This document shows, piece by piece, positions 1 through 11,635 of a DNA stretch of 64,000 nucleotides. The stretch lies in the NCBI GenBank assembly GCA_021927905.1, contig BLLK01000051.1, positions 1-64,000 on the forward strand, read 5' to 3'. Under the pieces are notes generated by a model. It made no database searches. It saw only the letters and a list, made by a program, of their open reading frames with translations, and was not told where the DNA came from. Origin of the DNA: Chaetoceros tenuissimus. Lineage: Eukaryota > Bacillariophyta > Thalassiosirophyceae > Chaetocerotales > Chaetocerotaceae. The position numbers were made by a program, and so were the translations under genes. Positions within the stretch are counted from its first letter, which is position 1, and every line of letters starts with the position of its first letter.

Positions 1-1
1 A

Positions 2-289
2 AAAGTATTAGAGAAGGAGTTGCATGGATTGTTGAAGATTCTTCAAGAGAAAGGAGTAGTCCCAGAAGGCCTCAGTGTGGCGAGTGAATTTCATGTGTAT
101 AGATCCTTGAGACGAGGTGCCACAGCAAGAGCTACAAACATGCAACTCAGTCAGGTCGTGATTGATACCAACAACAGATGGAGATCGATGCAAACATCCA
201 GAGGAAAGAAGAATCTGCCTATGAGTCAACTTTACCTGGATATTCGCGTCGCATTACCTGCCCATCTAGCCTTTTCTGCTGCAATGTAG
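2..289 (+). CDS. Tyrosine recombinase-like protein, C-terminal part (partial at window edge)
   Basis: The frame is open from base 2 and continues beyond the window's left edge. The segment YRSLRRGATARA, then NRWR about 30 residues on, then QLYLDI, matches the C-terminal catalytic pattern I associate with tyrosine recombinases of algal and fungal Crypton/DIRS-like elements (R..R, then a late Tyr). This is family resemblance by eye and no search was run. In DIRS-group elements the recombinase inserts a circular DNA intermediate without making a target duplication. The split repeats directly downstream support the DIRS reading over a Crypton. It is treated as part of a fossil mobile element. Confidence 0.5.
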   Translation, partial: KVLEKELHGLLKILQEKGVVPEGLSVASEFHVYRSLRRGATARATNMQLSQVVIDTNNRWRSMQTSRGKKNLPMSQLYLDIRVALPAHLAFSAAM

Positions 290-363
290 TAGGACCCAAT
301 CTGAGCACAGACGATGGATTCCTATTTGTTGAGACCGACATTGAAGCAGAAAGCATTGTGAGG

Positions 364-858
364 TACCCACCCACCCATCCCGAGATCAAGGTCTTCCGGA
401 AGACATTGATTTTATTATTGTCTTTCAAGTAGTAAATTCTTGATTTGAAGTTCGAAAGTGCTGGATTGCACGTTAGAGGATGTTGAGCTTGTGGAGAAGT
501 GACATAGCGCCATCTCCTTTTGCAGCAAGCTCACATCGTGGCGTTGAGGTTCTAGGTTTACTGTGAAACTTCAAACATATATGAGATTCATTTCGATTGT
601 ATGTTCGGAGTGGAGAAACCATAGAATGTTCTCTTCCCTCACTCTTATAAGAGTTCAAAGAAAGTATCTACGAAATGTGAAGAATTCAAATTTGATTTTA
701 CTCCCGTTTATCTGGAACTTGAGGTGAGGTGGGACTGCGTCCCCCCTACCCCCCTTTGTCAAGTATAACTTGAGAGGTCTCACTTTGTAAATGGCTAACT
801 ATTCTAACTGACTCGTTGATTGCTCTTACCACCTACTTACTAACTTAGACGCCTTCCC
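364..858 (+). repeat. Split direct repeat B1 (495 bp)
   Basis: This block begins TACCCACCCACCC and ends GACGCCTTCCC. It matches 1288-1782 base for base as far as I can read, with no indel. It includes a C-rich run near 741-758. Confidence 0.85.
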
Positions 859-1287
859 ATTTTGCACATACAGTTCAATAGGGAAAAGAAAGAGAAGCGA
901 AGGAGGTGAAAGTGCAGACTACGATGCAGAAAGAATATCTTTTGAAACGCTCCGCTAACGTCAAGTTGTCAGCTTTTGAAAGTTCAAAAAATGACGCTCA
1001 CATCATACTCTGATACATCTACTACCTACAGAGAAGATCCAAAAGATATGATTGGAAGTCCTGGACTTGAAACAAGTGACGTATATCAAAAAGGAACGGC
1101 TGACAGACGAGAGAAAGAATTGAAACGAATGACGTGCTGCAAGCAGAGCCATTGAAATTGTAAGGTGTCAGAAAGAGGTGTCAGTTAGAAGGTCTTTACT
1201 TTACTTCAGCAGTGTGCTCATAGAAAGTCGAAATTCAGTTGTGTGGAAGAATAGCTATCTTGTACTGGAACTGGAAAGAAAATTTTT
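859..1287 (+). other. Block A2 of the split-repeat terminus
   Basis: This 429-bp non-coding segment lies between the two 495-bp repeats. In the Ngaro model it should be identical to the first few hundred bases of the element, which lie upstream of this window. No ORF or structured RNA is seen. Confidence 0.5.
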
Positions 1288-1782
1288 TACCCACCCACCC
1301 ATCCCGAGATCAAGGTCTTCCGGAAGACATTGATTTTATTATTGTCTTTCAAGTAGTAAATTCTTGATTTGAAGTTCGAAAGTGCTGGATTGCACGTTAG
1401 AGGATGTTGAGCTTGTGGAGAAGTGACATAGCGCCATCTCCTTTTGCAGCAAGCTCACATCGTGGCGTTGAGGTTCTAGGTTTACTGTGAAACTTCAAAC
1501 ATATATGAGATTCATTTCGATTGTATGTTCGGAGTGGAGAAACCATAGAATGTTCTCTTCCCTCACTCTTATAAGAGTTCAAAGAAAGTATCTACGAAAT
1601 GTGAAGAATTCAAATTTGATTTTACTCCCGTTTATCTGGAACTTGAGGTGAGGTGGGACTGCGTCCCCCCTACCCCCCTTTGTCAAGTATAACTTGAGAG
1701 GTCTCACTTTGTAAATGGCTAACTATTCTAACTGACTCGTTGATTGCTCTTACCACCTACTTACTAACTTAGACGCCTTCCC
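1288..1782 (+). repeat. Split direct repeat B2 (495 bp), right end of element
   Basis: Second copy of 364-858. Ordinary-looking flanking DNA starts at 1783 (GATCCCCAC...), so 1782/1783 is the likely right boundary. Confidence 0.85.
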
Positions 1783-2386
1783 GATCCCCACAAAAAAAAG
1801 AAAAGAAGGGGAAGAAATAATCCGAATTGTACAAAGTTGTATGGATTAGGTAGTATGCACAACATTGTGCCGTCAGACCTTCCGCCTTTCGAAGGAGAAA
1901 CATGAGAAGCATTGATTCTGCGAGCACTTCTAATTATCTCTATCATGTAGGTAGATGGACTATCTTTTCTACGGGTCATTGTCATTGTTCTAAAAAAAGA
2001 TACGAGGTACACTGTGAGTACAGTTGATACTATAATCAACTCTAGATTCTTTAGTCCTCAGAATTCCATATTTATTTCATCACGATTTCACTTGTTGTTT
2101 TCTTTAAAAAGTTCCATTACGATTTGGATTGCTGACCTTGATTTGAGATTGTACTTTTCAAAATATGTATTGATTCATGGACATAGAGGCTATAGAATTT
2201 ATGATGAAATACTCAGAATTCAGATACAATGGAAACGGATGTCAGAGAGCTATGATTCTTATGGCCATCACGTGTTGGGTTTGAAGCACTTAACTTTCCA
2301 AGAAATAATCATAACAAATAAATCTACTGAAAAATGATAATTTCTAATAAAAGTTTCCTCTTTAGAATTCTAACCTACAAATCAAA
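1783..2386. other. Intergenic, no convincing gene
   Basis: A 107-codon frame at 2014-2337 has no recognisable motif and is composed like the non-coding DNA around it. Part of this stretch (about 2100-2215) resembles 5775-5895, see that repeat. Confidence 0.6.
2100..2215 (+). repeat. Diverged dispersed repeat, copy 1 (copy 2 near 5775-5895)
   Basis: Both copies share ATTGCTGACC, then TGTATTGATTCATG followed by a related ACA.AG.GGCTA.AG.ATTT run, in the same order and at similar spacing. The copies are clearly diverged. The family is unknown; an old mobile-element remnant is possible. Confidence 0.4.
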
Positions 2387-3287
2387 TCACTTTCGCCAAC
2401 ATTCCAAAACTCTAAACTCGTCATCGGTGGCAGGAAGGGCACGGTGGACTGTTGTAGCACTTACGACCTCTACATCAAATCCAACCTGTGTCATTAAAGA
2501 TATAAACAAGTGGACACTCTCCACACGATGTTCCGTGCACACTGCAAAAACTGCTACACATCCCGGTCGCACTAATGAAGCTAATGTCTCAACCAAAAGT
2601 GCAATGACATTGGAATCCTGTGTATAAATTAAATCAGCACCAAATACTACATCTGGAAATCTAGCATGTGGTGGAAGTGATTGCAAATCATCACAATTTC
2701 CCCATCGTAATGGATGCAAATTCAACGTGATGTGATTTGGAAAATTCTGTTTGTTTTTTTCTACATTAAAGTGAGTAAAGTCAATCAAAGCCGGCAAATC
2801 CGTCAAGAACATTTCAATATGGCTATATTGTAGATGTTGGACAGCTTTACTGGAAGCAACAAGCATGGATGCGAGACCTGTTCCGGATCCAAGTTCTAGT
2901 GTTGTTATAGGAACTCCAGGAGCTTTGTTTAGATTGGAGATGAAACGATGCCATATTTTAGGTCGACTTGCATACATTCCTAAAAGTAGAGAAGCATCCC
3001 TAAAAAATATGTCAGCACATGGTATGAAATAAAAGTCAATACTTCTATGGGATCGTATCTTGTTTCTTACGTACCATACAGTGAATCCAGTATCTGGTAC
3101 TTGGTCTGCATCCAAATCAGAATTACTATCGAAGACATTGATATTGTTTGATAATGCTTTTGTATATTTTCCTTTCCCTCTCTGTTTACCAAATACTCTT
3201 GTTCGATGCTTGTAAAATGCAGATCTTGATGGAAATTGTGATACTGTAATTCCTCGAAACGTAAAGTCTTTTACAAATTTTTCTTCC
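2387..3287 (-). CDS. METTL21-type protein methyltransferase (5' end unresolved)
   Basis: A seven-beta-strand SAM methyltransferase of the METTL21/FAM86 protein-methylating group. Two exons are read: about 3287-3075 and 2999-2387, with a 75-bp GT-AG intron (3074-3000) that restores the family motif TVWDASLLLGMY across the join. Motif I is LELGSGTG, the acidic loop is FLTDLP, and the post-II motif is GADLIYT, close to the (D/E)xx(Y/F) substrate motif of this group. Without splicing the TVWDAS motif is lost, so the intron is well supported. The 5' exon reads back to about 3287, where TAG offers an acceptor; no in-frame ATG was found before it, so another small exon is expected upstream. Such enzymes usually methylate lysines of chaperones or translation factors; the substrate here is unknown. 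Confidence 0.75.
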
Positions 3288-3717
3288 CTATTTGAATGAT
3301 TTCGGGCACGTTAGAGTCAGTGTCAAACTTCACCATTGGGAAAATCGAAGTGAATGCAATGTACACACCAACTTAAAAATGCTCTCCTCCACGAAGAGGA
3401 ATCATAGTGTATGATTGTATTCTGAATCATGATCAAATGCGAAAAAAGGAGTGATATGTGTTGGAACCAGTATCATTCATAATAAGTAAAAGGTAAACCT
3501 CTGTACCGGTAAAGTCTTTTAGAAAAGTGAGGTCTGCATCTTCATCTCGTGCAGTCTCGTCATCTAGATGACGTCAGATTTCTTTTTTAGATCCAAATAG
3601 CCTAAATTATCCTTCATAGCTAGCCTGATAATATTTAGTAATATAGCTAGCTGCTGAGTCGCCCGATGGCTGCACGGACGGCAAGCCGTTACATCTCCTA
3701 ACAAAGCTAAATCCCCC

Positions 3718-3766
3718 AATAAATGGGCTAAAATATCTCTATTTGACGATATTTAGGCCATTTATC
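3718..3766 (+). repeat. Imperfect hairpin
   Basis: ATAAATGGGCTAAAATATC is followed after a short loop by GATATTTAGGCCATTTAT, its near reverse complement. It could be the tip of a small mobile element or a transcript hairpin. Confidence 0.45.
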
Positions 3767-4551
3767 CGTCACATTGTACAATGTCGTTTCATTGTTAATT
3801 TCTTTGATTTTCAATAGCTCACCATTTCGTTCTGTTTCCTCATGTTGTTTCTCATTTTTCCATCTCTAAAGCATATGTAACGCAAAAATTCAATAATATC
3901 TATTTGCAATTTCGAAAATGTTCAACTTTGTTGTAATATAAAATGGTGGCGAGCAAGTTCATTCAACAACAGACGAGTGCAATACATAGTTTTGGTTTAC
4001 TTAATTTACAAAGATGTTAAACAAAGTTGAATGAAGATTTTTTATTCTCGTATTAGATAGAATTTTATTTGCTGCAACAATTTTGTTTGTATATGCTGCA
4101 GTTGTCTTTGCCGTTTTCTCCAAGAGTGCCAGAAGAGAAACGAATATTTACGCCTTTGCTTGTGATGTCAAGAAACTTGATCTTGCTGGTAACTATTTTG
4201 AATTCAATCATATTCTTTCGGCTTAACCATATTCATCAACTATTCTGTCTCCTTTGCATTTGTAAAAGCTTTCAAAGTAGTCTTTTGTTTCTGAATAGAC
4301 TCATTGGGCGGCCGCTAGAGGAGTTCCTAAATCATGGAATGATATATAGTAATCATATTTGTTTTTCTACAACCTAATACTAAAACTGTAATCATATGAG
4401 CGATGGATATTCCCTACATGATCAATTGGTACCTGTATTTAGCAAATTGAAGTTGCAATACATACAGCTTGAAAGACCGAATTCTTTTACCCTTCTTTCG
4501 TCATGAAGCAGCTATCACAGTGAGCCATAACATTTTTTATAGTCAATATCC

Positions 4552-4616
4552 AGCGACGGCGAGCCACAAGTATACAGATATGTTAGTAATGAATACATGT
4601 ACAGCTTGCCGTCGCT
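4552..4616 (+). repeat. 13-bp inverted repeat AGCGACGGCGAGC / GCTTGCCGTCGCT
   Basis: The arms (4552-4564 and 4604-4616) match at 12 of 13 positions with a 39-bp spacer. A related GCACGGACGGCAAG string occurs near 3671 and in reverse orientation near 4818-4832, hinting at a decayed family of short inverted elements. Confidence 0.4.
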
Positions 4617-5774
4617 AGATAATACATTTCAGACGAGTTATGCACTCGCAACTATCAAATTTTGAAAGTTAATTAACTTTTTATCGTTGAGTTGAACGAG
4701 TTAAGTCCCATCTTGTATTTTTCACATCGTGTAAAAATTGGTGGCTATGAAGCAATAGGCCATTTATTCTGGTATAACTTGTACGTGTCTACGGGGATGT
4801 TGCTTCCCCCCAATTCTTGCCGTCCGTGCTGCTTGCTGCTATGCTGCTGCGGCATGCCACTGCTGCTTGCTGCTTGCTGTGTAACCAAATCAGAACGAAA
4901 GTTCAATGCTATGAACTGTATTAACACATTGTAAACAGAAGGAAAACGTTACCTTTCTTTCTTCTGTCACTTCCATACTCATCAGAAGATAATCAAGAAT
5001 ATATTTACTGAAAGTTGGGGCAAATGAGGCAAAGACGGTGATGAAAGAGCCTTGAAAAGGGAGGTACGAAAGTAGTTACTATTACGACAGATCCTGAGCG
5101 ATCCATTTCTCTTTTCACCTTTTGACGGGGAAAGGCAAACAGAAGTCCCAATTGAAATTCATGTTGAATGATAAACAATAAAGAGCTGAGTTGCTTTGAC
5201 AAAGGAGAAAAGAAGTGAGGAGTTGGGTACCTTTTTTTGAATTGCTGGATGGATGCAATCTTGGAGGTCGTCATAAAAGGAAACGAATCTACTTTTTGGT
5301 TCTGAATAATAAATGACTCAAATTTGAATGACAGAATCGAAAAAAATGTTTAGGAAATGGAAACAATATGAATTATTTGACGTGGTGCAATTGTGAATGT
5401 TGTACCTTGAAGGAGAAGGTGTAGAGTATAGATAGACTTTCGATTTATGAATGTGAGAACCGAAATGAAACACAGCCTCTTTGTAGGTTGGGTTTCGAGT
5501 TTCGAGTTTGGAGCGACGAAAAGTCAGTGAACAATGAACATTAACATTTGGTGCGCATTTGATGGTGTCCCTGGAAAGTTGATAGAAATGAAAAGATGAC
5601 AAGTGAAGACGGACGAGGATCGACAGATGGAAATTGATTTCAATCTTGACTACAGACCTGTCAGAGAAAGGATCCAATACGAAGAGATTGATCATCTTCA
5701 TAGAGATTGAATAGAAAGACAATTTTGATATGGTGAACTTTTGATAGGTTTATGAGAAAGCGCTTTCGCTTGCA

Positions 5775-5895
5775 GTGATCTTTTAAAGTCCGATTTCCAT
5801 TGCTGACCTCGGTTTGCGTCAGAATTTTTAAAGTATCAAATTTCGACTGTATTGATTCATGAACAAAGTGGCTACAGCATTTCATAATAGAAACA
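5775..5895 (+). repeat. Diverged dispersed repeat, copy 2
   Basis: Partner of about 2100-2215. It lies in the gene-poor region between the methyltransferase and the large secreted protein. Confidence 0.4.
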
Positions 5896-6129
5896 ACATT
5901 GGCAACCATCTTGAAGTGGAACCCATAACCAAGACATATTGCAAAAGCTACTAGTACCGGAAGATGATATCGTTAGGCTTTGAATAACTTCAACAAACAA
6001 TTTCATTCAAAATCAAGAGGGCGCACGCAATTATATTCCATTTTAACTATGAAGTAATAGAAGCTCAAAAGCATATGGCAATCACATGTATGTCTCTTAT
6101 TTTTATTGTTTGTTTCTTCGCAGTTATTT

Positions 6130-6290
6130 ATATCTCTTTTCAACTATGTATTATTTTTCTTTCTCTTTCCTTGATTGCATTTATATTTCTGCCTCTTTTC
6201 GCTATGTATTATTTTTTGTTTCTTTTTCCTGGATTGCAATTTCTCATGTATAATTTTTTCAACCATGTATTTTTGTCTTTTTCTTTTTTC
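6130..6290 (+). repeat. Pyrimidine-rich tandem repeat, about 62-bp period
   Basis: Two adjacent diverged units contain CTCTTTTC..CTATGTATTATTTTT...CCT.GATTGCA. The whole tract is strongly T/C rich. It makes a long hydrophobic frame on the plus strand that I do not regard as a gene. Confidence 0.5.
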
Positions 6291-6353
6291 TTTTTTCATC
6301 TCCATTCTTCAAGTGCCTCGACTCACTTTATCTCTGAGCGCAATATGAAAGTA

Positions 6354-9300
6354 TTACTCCATTACATTCTCGCATGGTACAAAACCAGCAAAGTGTCCAC
6401 CACACTCGATTTCCAAATCATCATACACCTTAATTTCATCGGCAAAAATCTGTCCTTGCCAAGAAACAGGGTTGTACTCACTCGCCTTGAGCTTTACCTT
6501 TCCAAAATGATTCAAAAGAGTTCCATAGAAAGACCAACCAACAGGTAAGTCGCTATCCATCTTCAGATCCACTTCTTTTGGAATATGCCACAAGATATTG
6601 TGCGAGGTCATTCCTTCCGCAAGACGGACACCCATTGTGCGTTTACCAAAGTAAACCTTTTTGTAAACATCTTCCGGTACATGCACATGTACATAGGTGA
6701 TGCTAGTGCTTGGTGTGTCAATGTAGATCGTTGCATTACTGAGGTCAAGGACAGAGATGTTGAAGAAATTGTAAACTTGGTTTGTTCCAAGGAGTGCTTT
6801 TTCAAAGCAAGCATTACTTCCTTTAGAACTCTTGCTAGTCTTGTTGGATTTTTGAGATGAGGATTTAGAACTTTTCGAACTACTAGACTTGCTACTTGAA
6901 AGATCTCTTCGGCTTTTTGGGCTTTTTGTTGCCTTTACTGGGCACTTGACCTCGTACATTTCCACAATACCTTCATGGTTCAGATCGACAGACTCGTCGA
7001 CAACACATCTGCCAGGTGCACTGGTTACCTGAGTACCATATTGCACGACAACGTCTGCATTTGTATCGATATTCTCTCTTACATCACACTCTGCATCGCC
7101 TGCAATGCAGACACAGTTTCTCTTGGACGGTCCAGGGCTCATTCTCTTTTCTAATAGAGTCAATAGCATACTCTCATATGGCTGGAATTCTGATTCAAAG
7201 TCTCCACTTTTACATTCTTGATTAAAAGTGCCTGTGATGTTGCATCTTGCACTATCAATAGAACAGGACTTAGTCTTCTTGGATGGGTACGATAACAAAT
7301 ACTTCGCATCCAGCTTGTAGTGTGCATAAAGATTTGCAAGGGACTTGAAACTGTAAGGAAGACGAGATTTGTCATTTGCGATTGTGATTGTCTGAGTTCG
7401 CTCATTCTGATGCCCACATTCATCAATTATCTTGAAGGTTCTTTGGAGGATCCTTTCAGCGAAGCATTGCCCTTCTGAAATAACATCAGAGTATGTGATT
7501 GTCACTGGCAATCCGCAACGCTGAAAGGCTGTAGGAAAACCAAGGGCATCAGTTCCATATTCATCAAAGATATCGATGGTCACATCTGGAGGAAAGCTCT
7601 CAAACTCGGGTAGGTAATCATTTGTGAGAGTAATCTCTTGAGAAAAGGTTTGATTAAAGGCATCACATCCATTCTCTGTAAGCTCAAATGTTCGTGTTAT
7701 TGACGTACGGCATGTACTTATATCGAACTCAGGCTCTTTTTCATTGGCATATAAAGTATTATCGGAATACTCGCAACCTGAAGTATACTTTGGAATCTCC
7801 AATACCGAGTAATCGATATTGGCATCACAAGTTGTAACTACATCTAGTGATCCCTCTTGTGGTATAAAAGTAGGAGGGAGTGGTTCGACATTTAAAGTAT
7901 ACTGAAATGTCACTGGATCACCACAGCAACCTTCTACCTCACGTTCAATGAAAACTTGCGCAGTTTCACAATTGGAAGGTTGAGATCCTCCCTTAATGCG
8001 AAAGAATTCACTGGGTTCTGTTTGGCAGCGAGAGTCTTGAGTAATATCAACAGAGCCAAAATATTGCCTGAAGTCGGACAGAGTATCTCTGCAGGTAATG
8101 GAAAAAATCGTAGAGAAACCCTCTTCTTCTTCGACTTGAAGTGCAGTACAATTTGTTAAACCTTGACAAGATTTGAGCTCATCATTTAACCCTACATCGG
8201 CTAATGCAGCACCTTTTGCTGCATCTGCTGCACGCCCCTTTTCGCTTTGGAATCGACCCAACGTCGAATTGATACTTTCTTCTGAGTTGAAGTCAATGCA
8301 GTGAACAGTGTCTTGTTGGACAGAAGTCTCAACTAGATCGGAACTGTTGGATACAATTTTTCCAACTTTCACATTGTATGGTACTTTTTTGCATAGGCCA
8401 GAATTCAGGTCTGTTTTACTAAGATCACTTGCCTTGCCAAAGCTGACAGATTCGAATGAAAGACCAACATTCAATGTTTGCTTCACACTGGCTTCATCTT
8501 GAACCCCCAATTCTATTAGACCCTTGTTTCTATCTTTGCTAGTATCACGGCAAGTTCCCTTATTTCTTGCATCAATTGCTGTAGAATTGATTTTATTAAG
8601 TATTACAACCTTCTCGCTAAGGCAAGTGATGTTTTGCTGCCAATCTTTATACTTTTTTGTGCAAGCTTTTCCTAAAAGACCAAAATCAGTGCACTCGTTG
8701 ACAACTATCAGAAAAAGTCAGAATTTCCATTTCATGAGAAAGAAGGAGGCAAGCGTTTCCCAATATCTCACCTTTTCTAGTATCGTTACATCCAAGATCA
8801 CCGGGTCTATACTCCCATCGCTTGAATTCCTCCTTTCCCAAGAGATAAGCCAACTCAAATCCTGCTTCTTTAAAGTCTCCAGACAAAAATTTGGAAGCTA
8901 CTTTGAAAACGCCCGAAAAAGCGTCCACAGTAAATGATATCACTTCCCCTCCAAACTCAACGATATCTTCAAGGGGACCAAACCTGCCCGCCATTGCTTC
9001 AACAATTGCATAGACTGCTTTATCGACGCTTCTACCTATTGTATTGTCGATCCAGTCAGAAACGGCATCAAAGACTTTTGAAAGGACTTCTCCCAAATCT
9101 TCTGCTAGACCGATCATTGCTTCGAAAGCTTTTTCAATTAGTTCTGTTACAACTTCAACTGCATCAGATACTGCTTCGTACGCTAATTTTACACCTTTAG
9201 CGATTGCTTTTCCAACATCCTCTACCCACTGAGGGGGATTATATTGCAAATCAACTGATATATCCCAGTCCGCGTCGCTCAGTTTAAAATCCGGCTCAGC

Positions 9301-11635
9301 AGCAAGCTGTCTGTCATCATTTGCAGTATCACCATTTTCAGGGTCTTGCTCAATGTACAGCATTTCTCCAATTTCTGCTTTCGCCTTGACTACTAATGTC
9401 GCTTTTCCTGCAACTTCCCCTCCATTAATTGTAACTTTCCCCTCGAACTTTGCCAATGCCCAACTTTCAGTTACAGCAAAAACAATTTCAGCACGAGCAT
9501 CAAAAATAAGGACCTTCACATCAGCAGCGAATCTCACTAGTAATTTCAATTCTAAGTCATCTTCAGGTATCTGAAGGATGACAACCAATGAAATTTCATT
9601 GATTATCACAACTATAAGCAAATAGAAGATGAGCAAGGTTGAATAAGCAAAATTCCAAGTAATGATTAAATGTGTCTTGGCATGTCGAACTTACTTCCCC
9701 AAAAGTCCAAATCATCTATACCTGCAAAGATGCCCAAAGTTCGCTGCTCCTCAAATTGGATGTAGGGTTGATTCATAGCTTGCATCAGACCTGTCTCTGG
9801 AATACTACAATCTGTAACTACAAAACCACCATTGTTATTGCAACATTTGTCGACATTTTTCTTCACGTCTTTACGTCGAGCAAATTCTGCTTTATCTAAA
9901 AAGGTGGTCAAGTTTTGAGCAAAGGCGAAACATAATGTTAAACTCAAAATGCTTCAACTACTTACCAAAATACTGGAACTCAATCTCACCAGCAAGTTCA
10001 ATACCAAGAAATTTAATTTCTTTCCGCACTTTGAGGAAGAAACTTTGAATTATATCTTCTTCATTGACAGCACCTCTATCTTTCCAAGTTACTCCTGAGG
10101 ATACATTATACACGCCGGATCCGACACCATCTCCATTTACTTTAGGAGTTGTGACGAAGAAAAATTTAGACAGTTTTTTTTCAAATCTGATTGTCATCTT
10201 GGAAGTATCAATGTTTGCATTAAAAAATAAACCAGATGGAAAACAGTCTGGATTTTCTGATCTAACGCGTAGCATTGCCGAAATCGGCGTTTTGATTTTA
10301 GCAAGGAAATAATCTTTGAGAAATATTGTGGTCGGTGCAGAGTCTCCAATGGCCGCAAGTGCAAGCAGTTCACCATCGTTGTTGTTAAGATCATTCTTTA
10401 TAAATAGAGAACCTACAAACTCAATCTAAAGAAATGTCAGTAAATGATTTTTGGAATAAAAATAATCAATCTTGCACTTACAGTAAAGACATTTGTTGGT
10501 CTTTTCTTTTTGGTTGCTAAATCGACAATTGAGCCTCCTGGTACTCCAGCAAGTATGTCTTTTACTACTGGGGGAATACATACGAAATCATTTGGTTTTA
10601 CACCTTTGGGTACTTTTGGCACAACAAATTTCAAAGCAAATCCAATCCATGCATCCCCTTCAACTTTATCAATCACATATTCAATGAAACCATCATATAT
10701 TTTGAGAGGGATTTCCGGATCGTATAATAGTTTCCCACTACCACCAACTGCAAGTCCACGAATGAAAAATTGAACAGGACATTTCCAGATACCAAGGTCT
10801 GACTTCATGGAGATACAATTACAAAAATCATACCAGCTTGGTGCGGGAGCTCCAGGGCTTTCATAAATACCAAGCATGTGCTTGTTTAAAACAGCACAAG
10901 ACCCAGCGGGTCCATTTGGATTTAGAGGACCAAAGAATTGGTCGACTGCAGCAACAACACTTTTTCTCTTTTCTTCAATTTCATCTCCTACATCTCTAAC
11001 ATCTTTCAAGATGAAGTCAATTTCCTTGTTGACGGTATCTCTCGCATTAATGATATCCTTAGCAAATGGTACATTGTCAGCTATCAATTTTTCGAAGAAA
11101 GAGTAGTCTGGACTTGGGTATGCAGTCAAGAAACAGTCGACTCCTTTTAGAGGTAAGTTTTTGCAGAGAGGATAATCCTCTTCAAGCTTACTGCCAGAAA
11201 ACACTCCCAACTTCTGTTCAAGGGCAACATCGATGATCTCTTCAATGAGTTCCTCAATGAATCCGCTGTCTCCAATATTTTCGAACCACGAAGCAATTTC
11301 TCCTGAGACACCTTTTGAGATATTACCTTGACCTAATATTTCTTCAATCATATCATCCACATCAGGGCACTGCTGTTGTAAGGAACGGGAAGGGCGAATG
11401 ATAGAACCAGAAGTAGAGAGTACCTCCAATTCCACAACCTGTATATAGAAGAGAAAACGACATTAGCTATTCGGTTGAGGAATTGAAGTCAAAAAGAATT
11501 GCAAATGTATAGAATACTGCTTACCTCAATATCATCACGTGAATCATTTCTTCGCGCTGCTTCAGCGGTTTCCATTTGTACCCACGAGTACAACAAGAAG
11601 AAAGAAATTACCTTCATAGGTGTAATGAAGATCAT
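6354..11635 (-). CDS. Large secreted mosaic protein, HYR-like repeats and Ser/Lys cluster, six exons
   Basis: Six exons read as one frame: 11635-11525, 11438-10482, 10425-9966, 9895-9695, 9611-8772 and 8704-6354, giving about 1639 residues. All introns are GT-AG, 56-86 bp, and each join keeps frame. The N-terminus is a signal peptide (hydrophobic VISFFLLYSW, likely cut after TAEA). The first two thirds is an unrecognised, partly helical region with amphipathic Lys/Asp/Glu stretches. The Cys-rich part coded at about 8200-7350 has HYR-like Ig-type repeats (ITRTFELTENGC, LQRTFKIIDECG). Next comes a Ser/Lys cluster (about 6905-6825) with lysines at three-residue spacing, as in silica-targeting clusters of diatom silaffins. 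The last 150 residues resemble the choice-of-anchor A domain of bacterial surface proteins (ILWHIPKEVDLK ... WQGQIFADEI). A wall or extracellular-matrix role is inferred. Domain names are by-eye resemblance. Confidence 0.75.

Larger units (their letters stand above)
1..1782 (+). mobile_element. 3' part of a DIRS/Ngaro-like tyrosine-recombinase retroelement
   Basis: The window opens inside an element. A reading frame resembling the C-terminal part of a tyrosine recombinase ends at 289. It is followed by a 495-bp block (364-858), a 429-bp block (859-1287) and a second copy of the 495-bp block (1288-1782). The order ORF - B1 - A2 - B2 is the split-direct-repeat end known from PAT/Ngaro-type DIRS elements, where A1 lies at the far 5' end, here outside the window. 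The two B copies look identical by eye with a constant 924-bp offset, so insertion is probably recent. Reverse transcriptase would lie upstream and cannot be seen. Whether the element as a whole is intact is unknown. Confidence 0.6.
3288..6353. other. Gene-poor 3-kb region
   Basis: Several frames of 60-134 codons occur (for example 4069-4377 plus and 5318-5722 minus), but none shows a motif, domain or coding-like composition. The first exon of the methyltransferase may lie near 3300-3500. The region holds a hairpin (3718-3766), an inverted repeat (4552-4616), CTG/TGC-rich simple sequence (about 4829-4880) and a pyrimidine-rich minisatellite (about 6130-6290). Confidence 0.6.

Noticed and set aside
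1397-1582. 61-codon minus frame present in both 495-bp repeats
   Set aside because: Duplicated only because the repeats are duplicated; no protein features.
364-1782. The 495-bp direct repeats as a simple LTR pair
   Set aside because: The interior would be only 429 bp with no coding capacity, and the recombinase-like frame lies outside the pair, so the split-repeat model fits better.
2014-2337. 107-codon frame
   Set aside because: No motif, AT-rich composition, and it overlaps a diverged dispersed repeat.
4069-4377. 102-codon frame starting at TTG
   Set aside because: No ATG start, no recognisable domain, random-looking hydrophobic sequence.
5318-5722. 134-codon minus-strand frame
   Set aside because: Composition looks random; no domain, signal or homologue recognised.
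6075-6548. 157-codon hydrophobic frame
   Set aside because: It arises from the pyrimidine-rich minisatellite and then runs antisense into the secreted mosaic gene.
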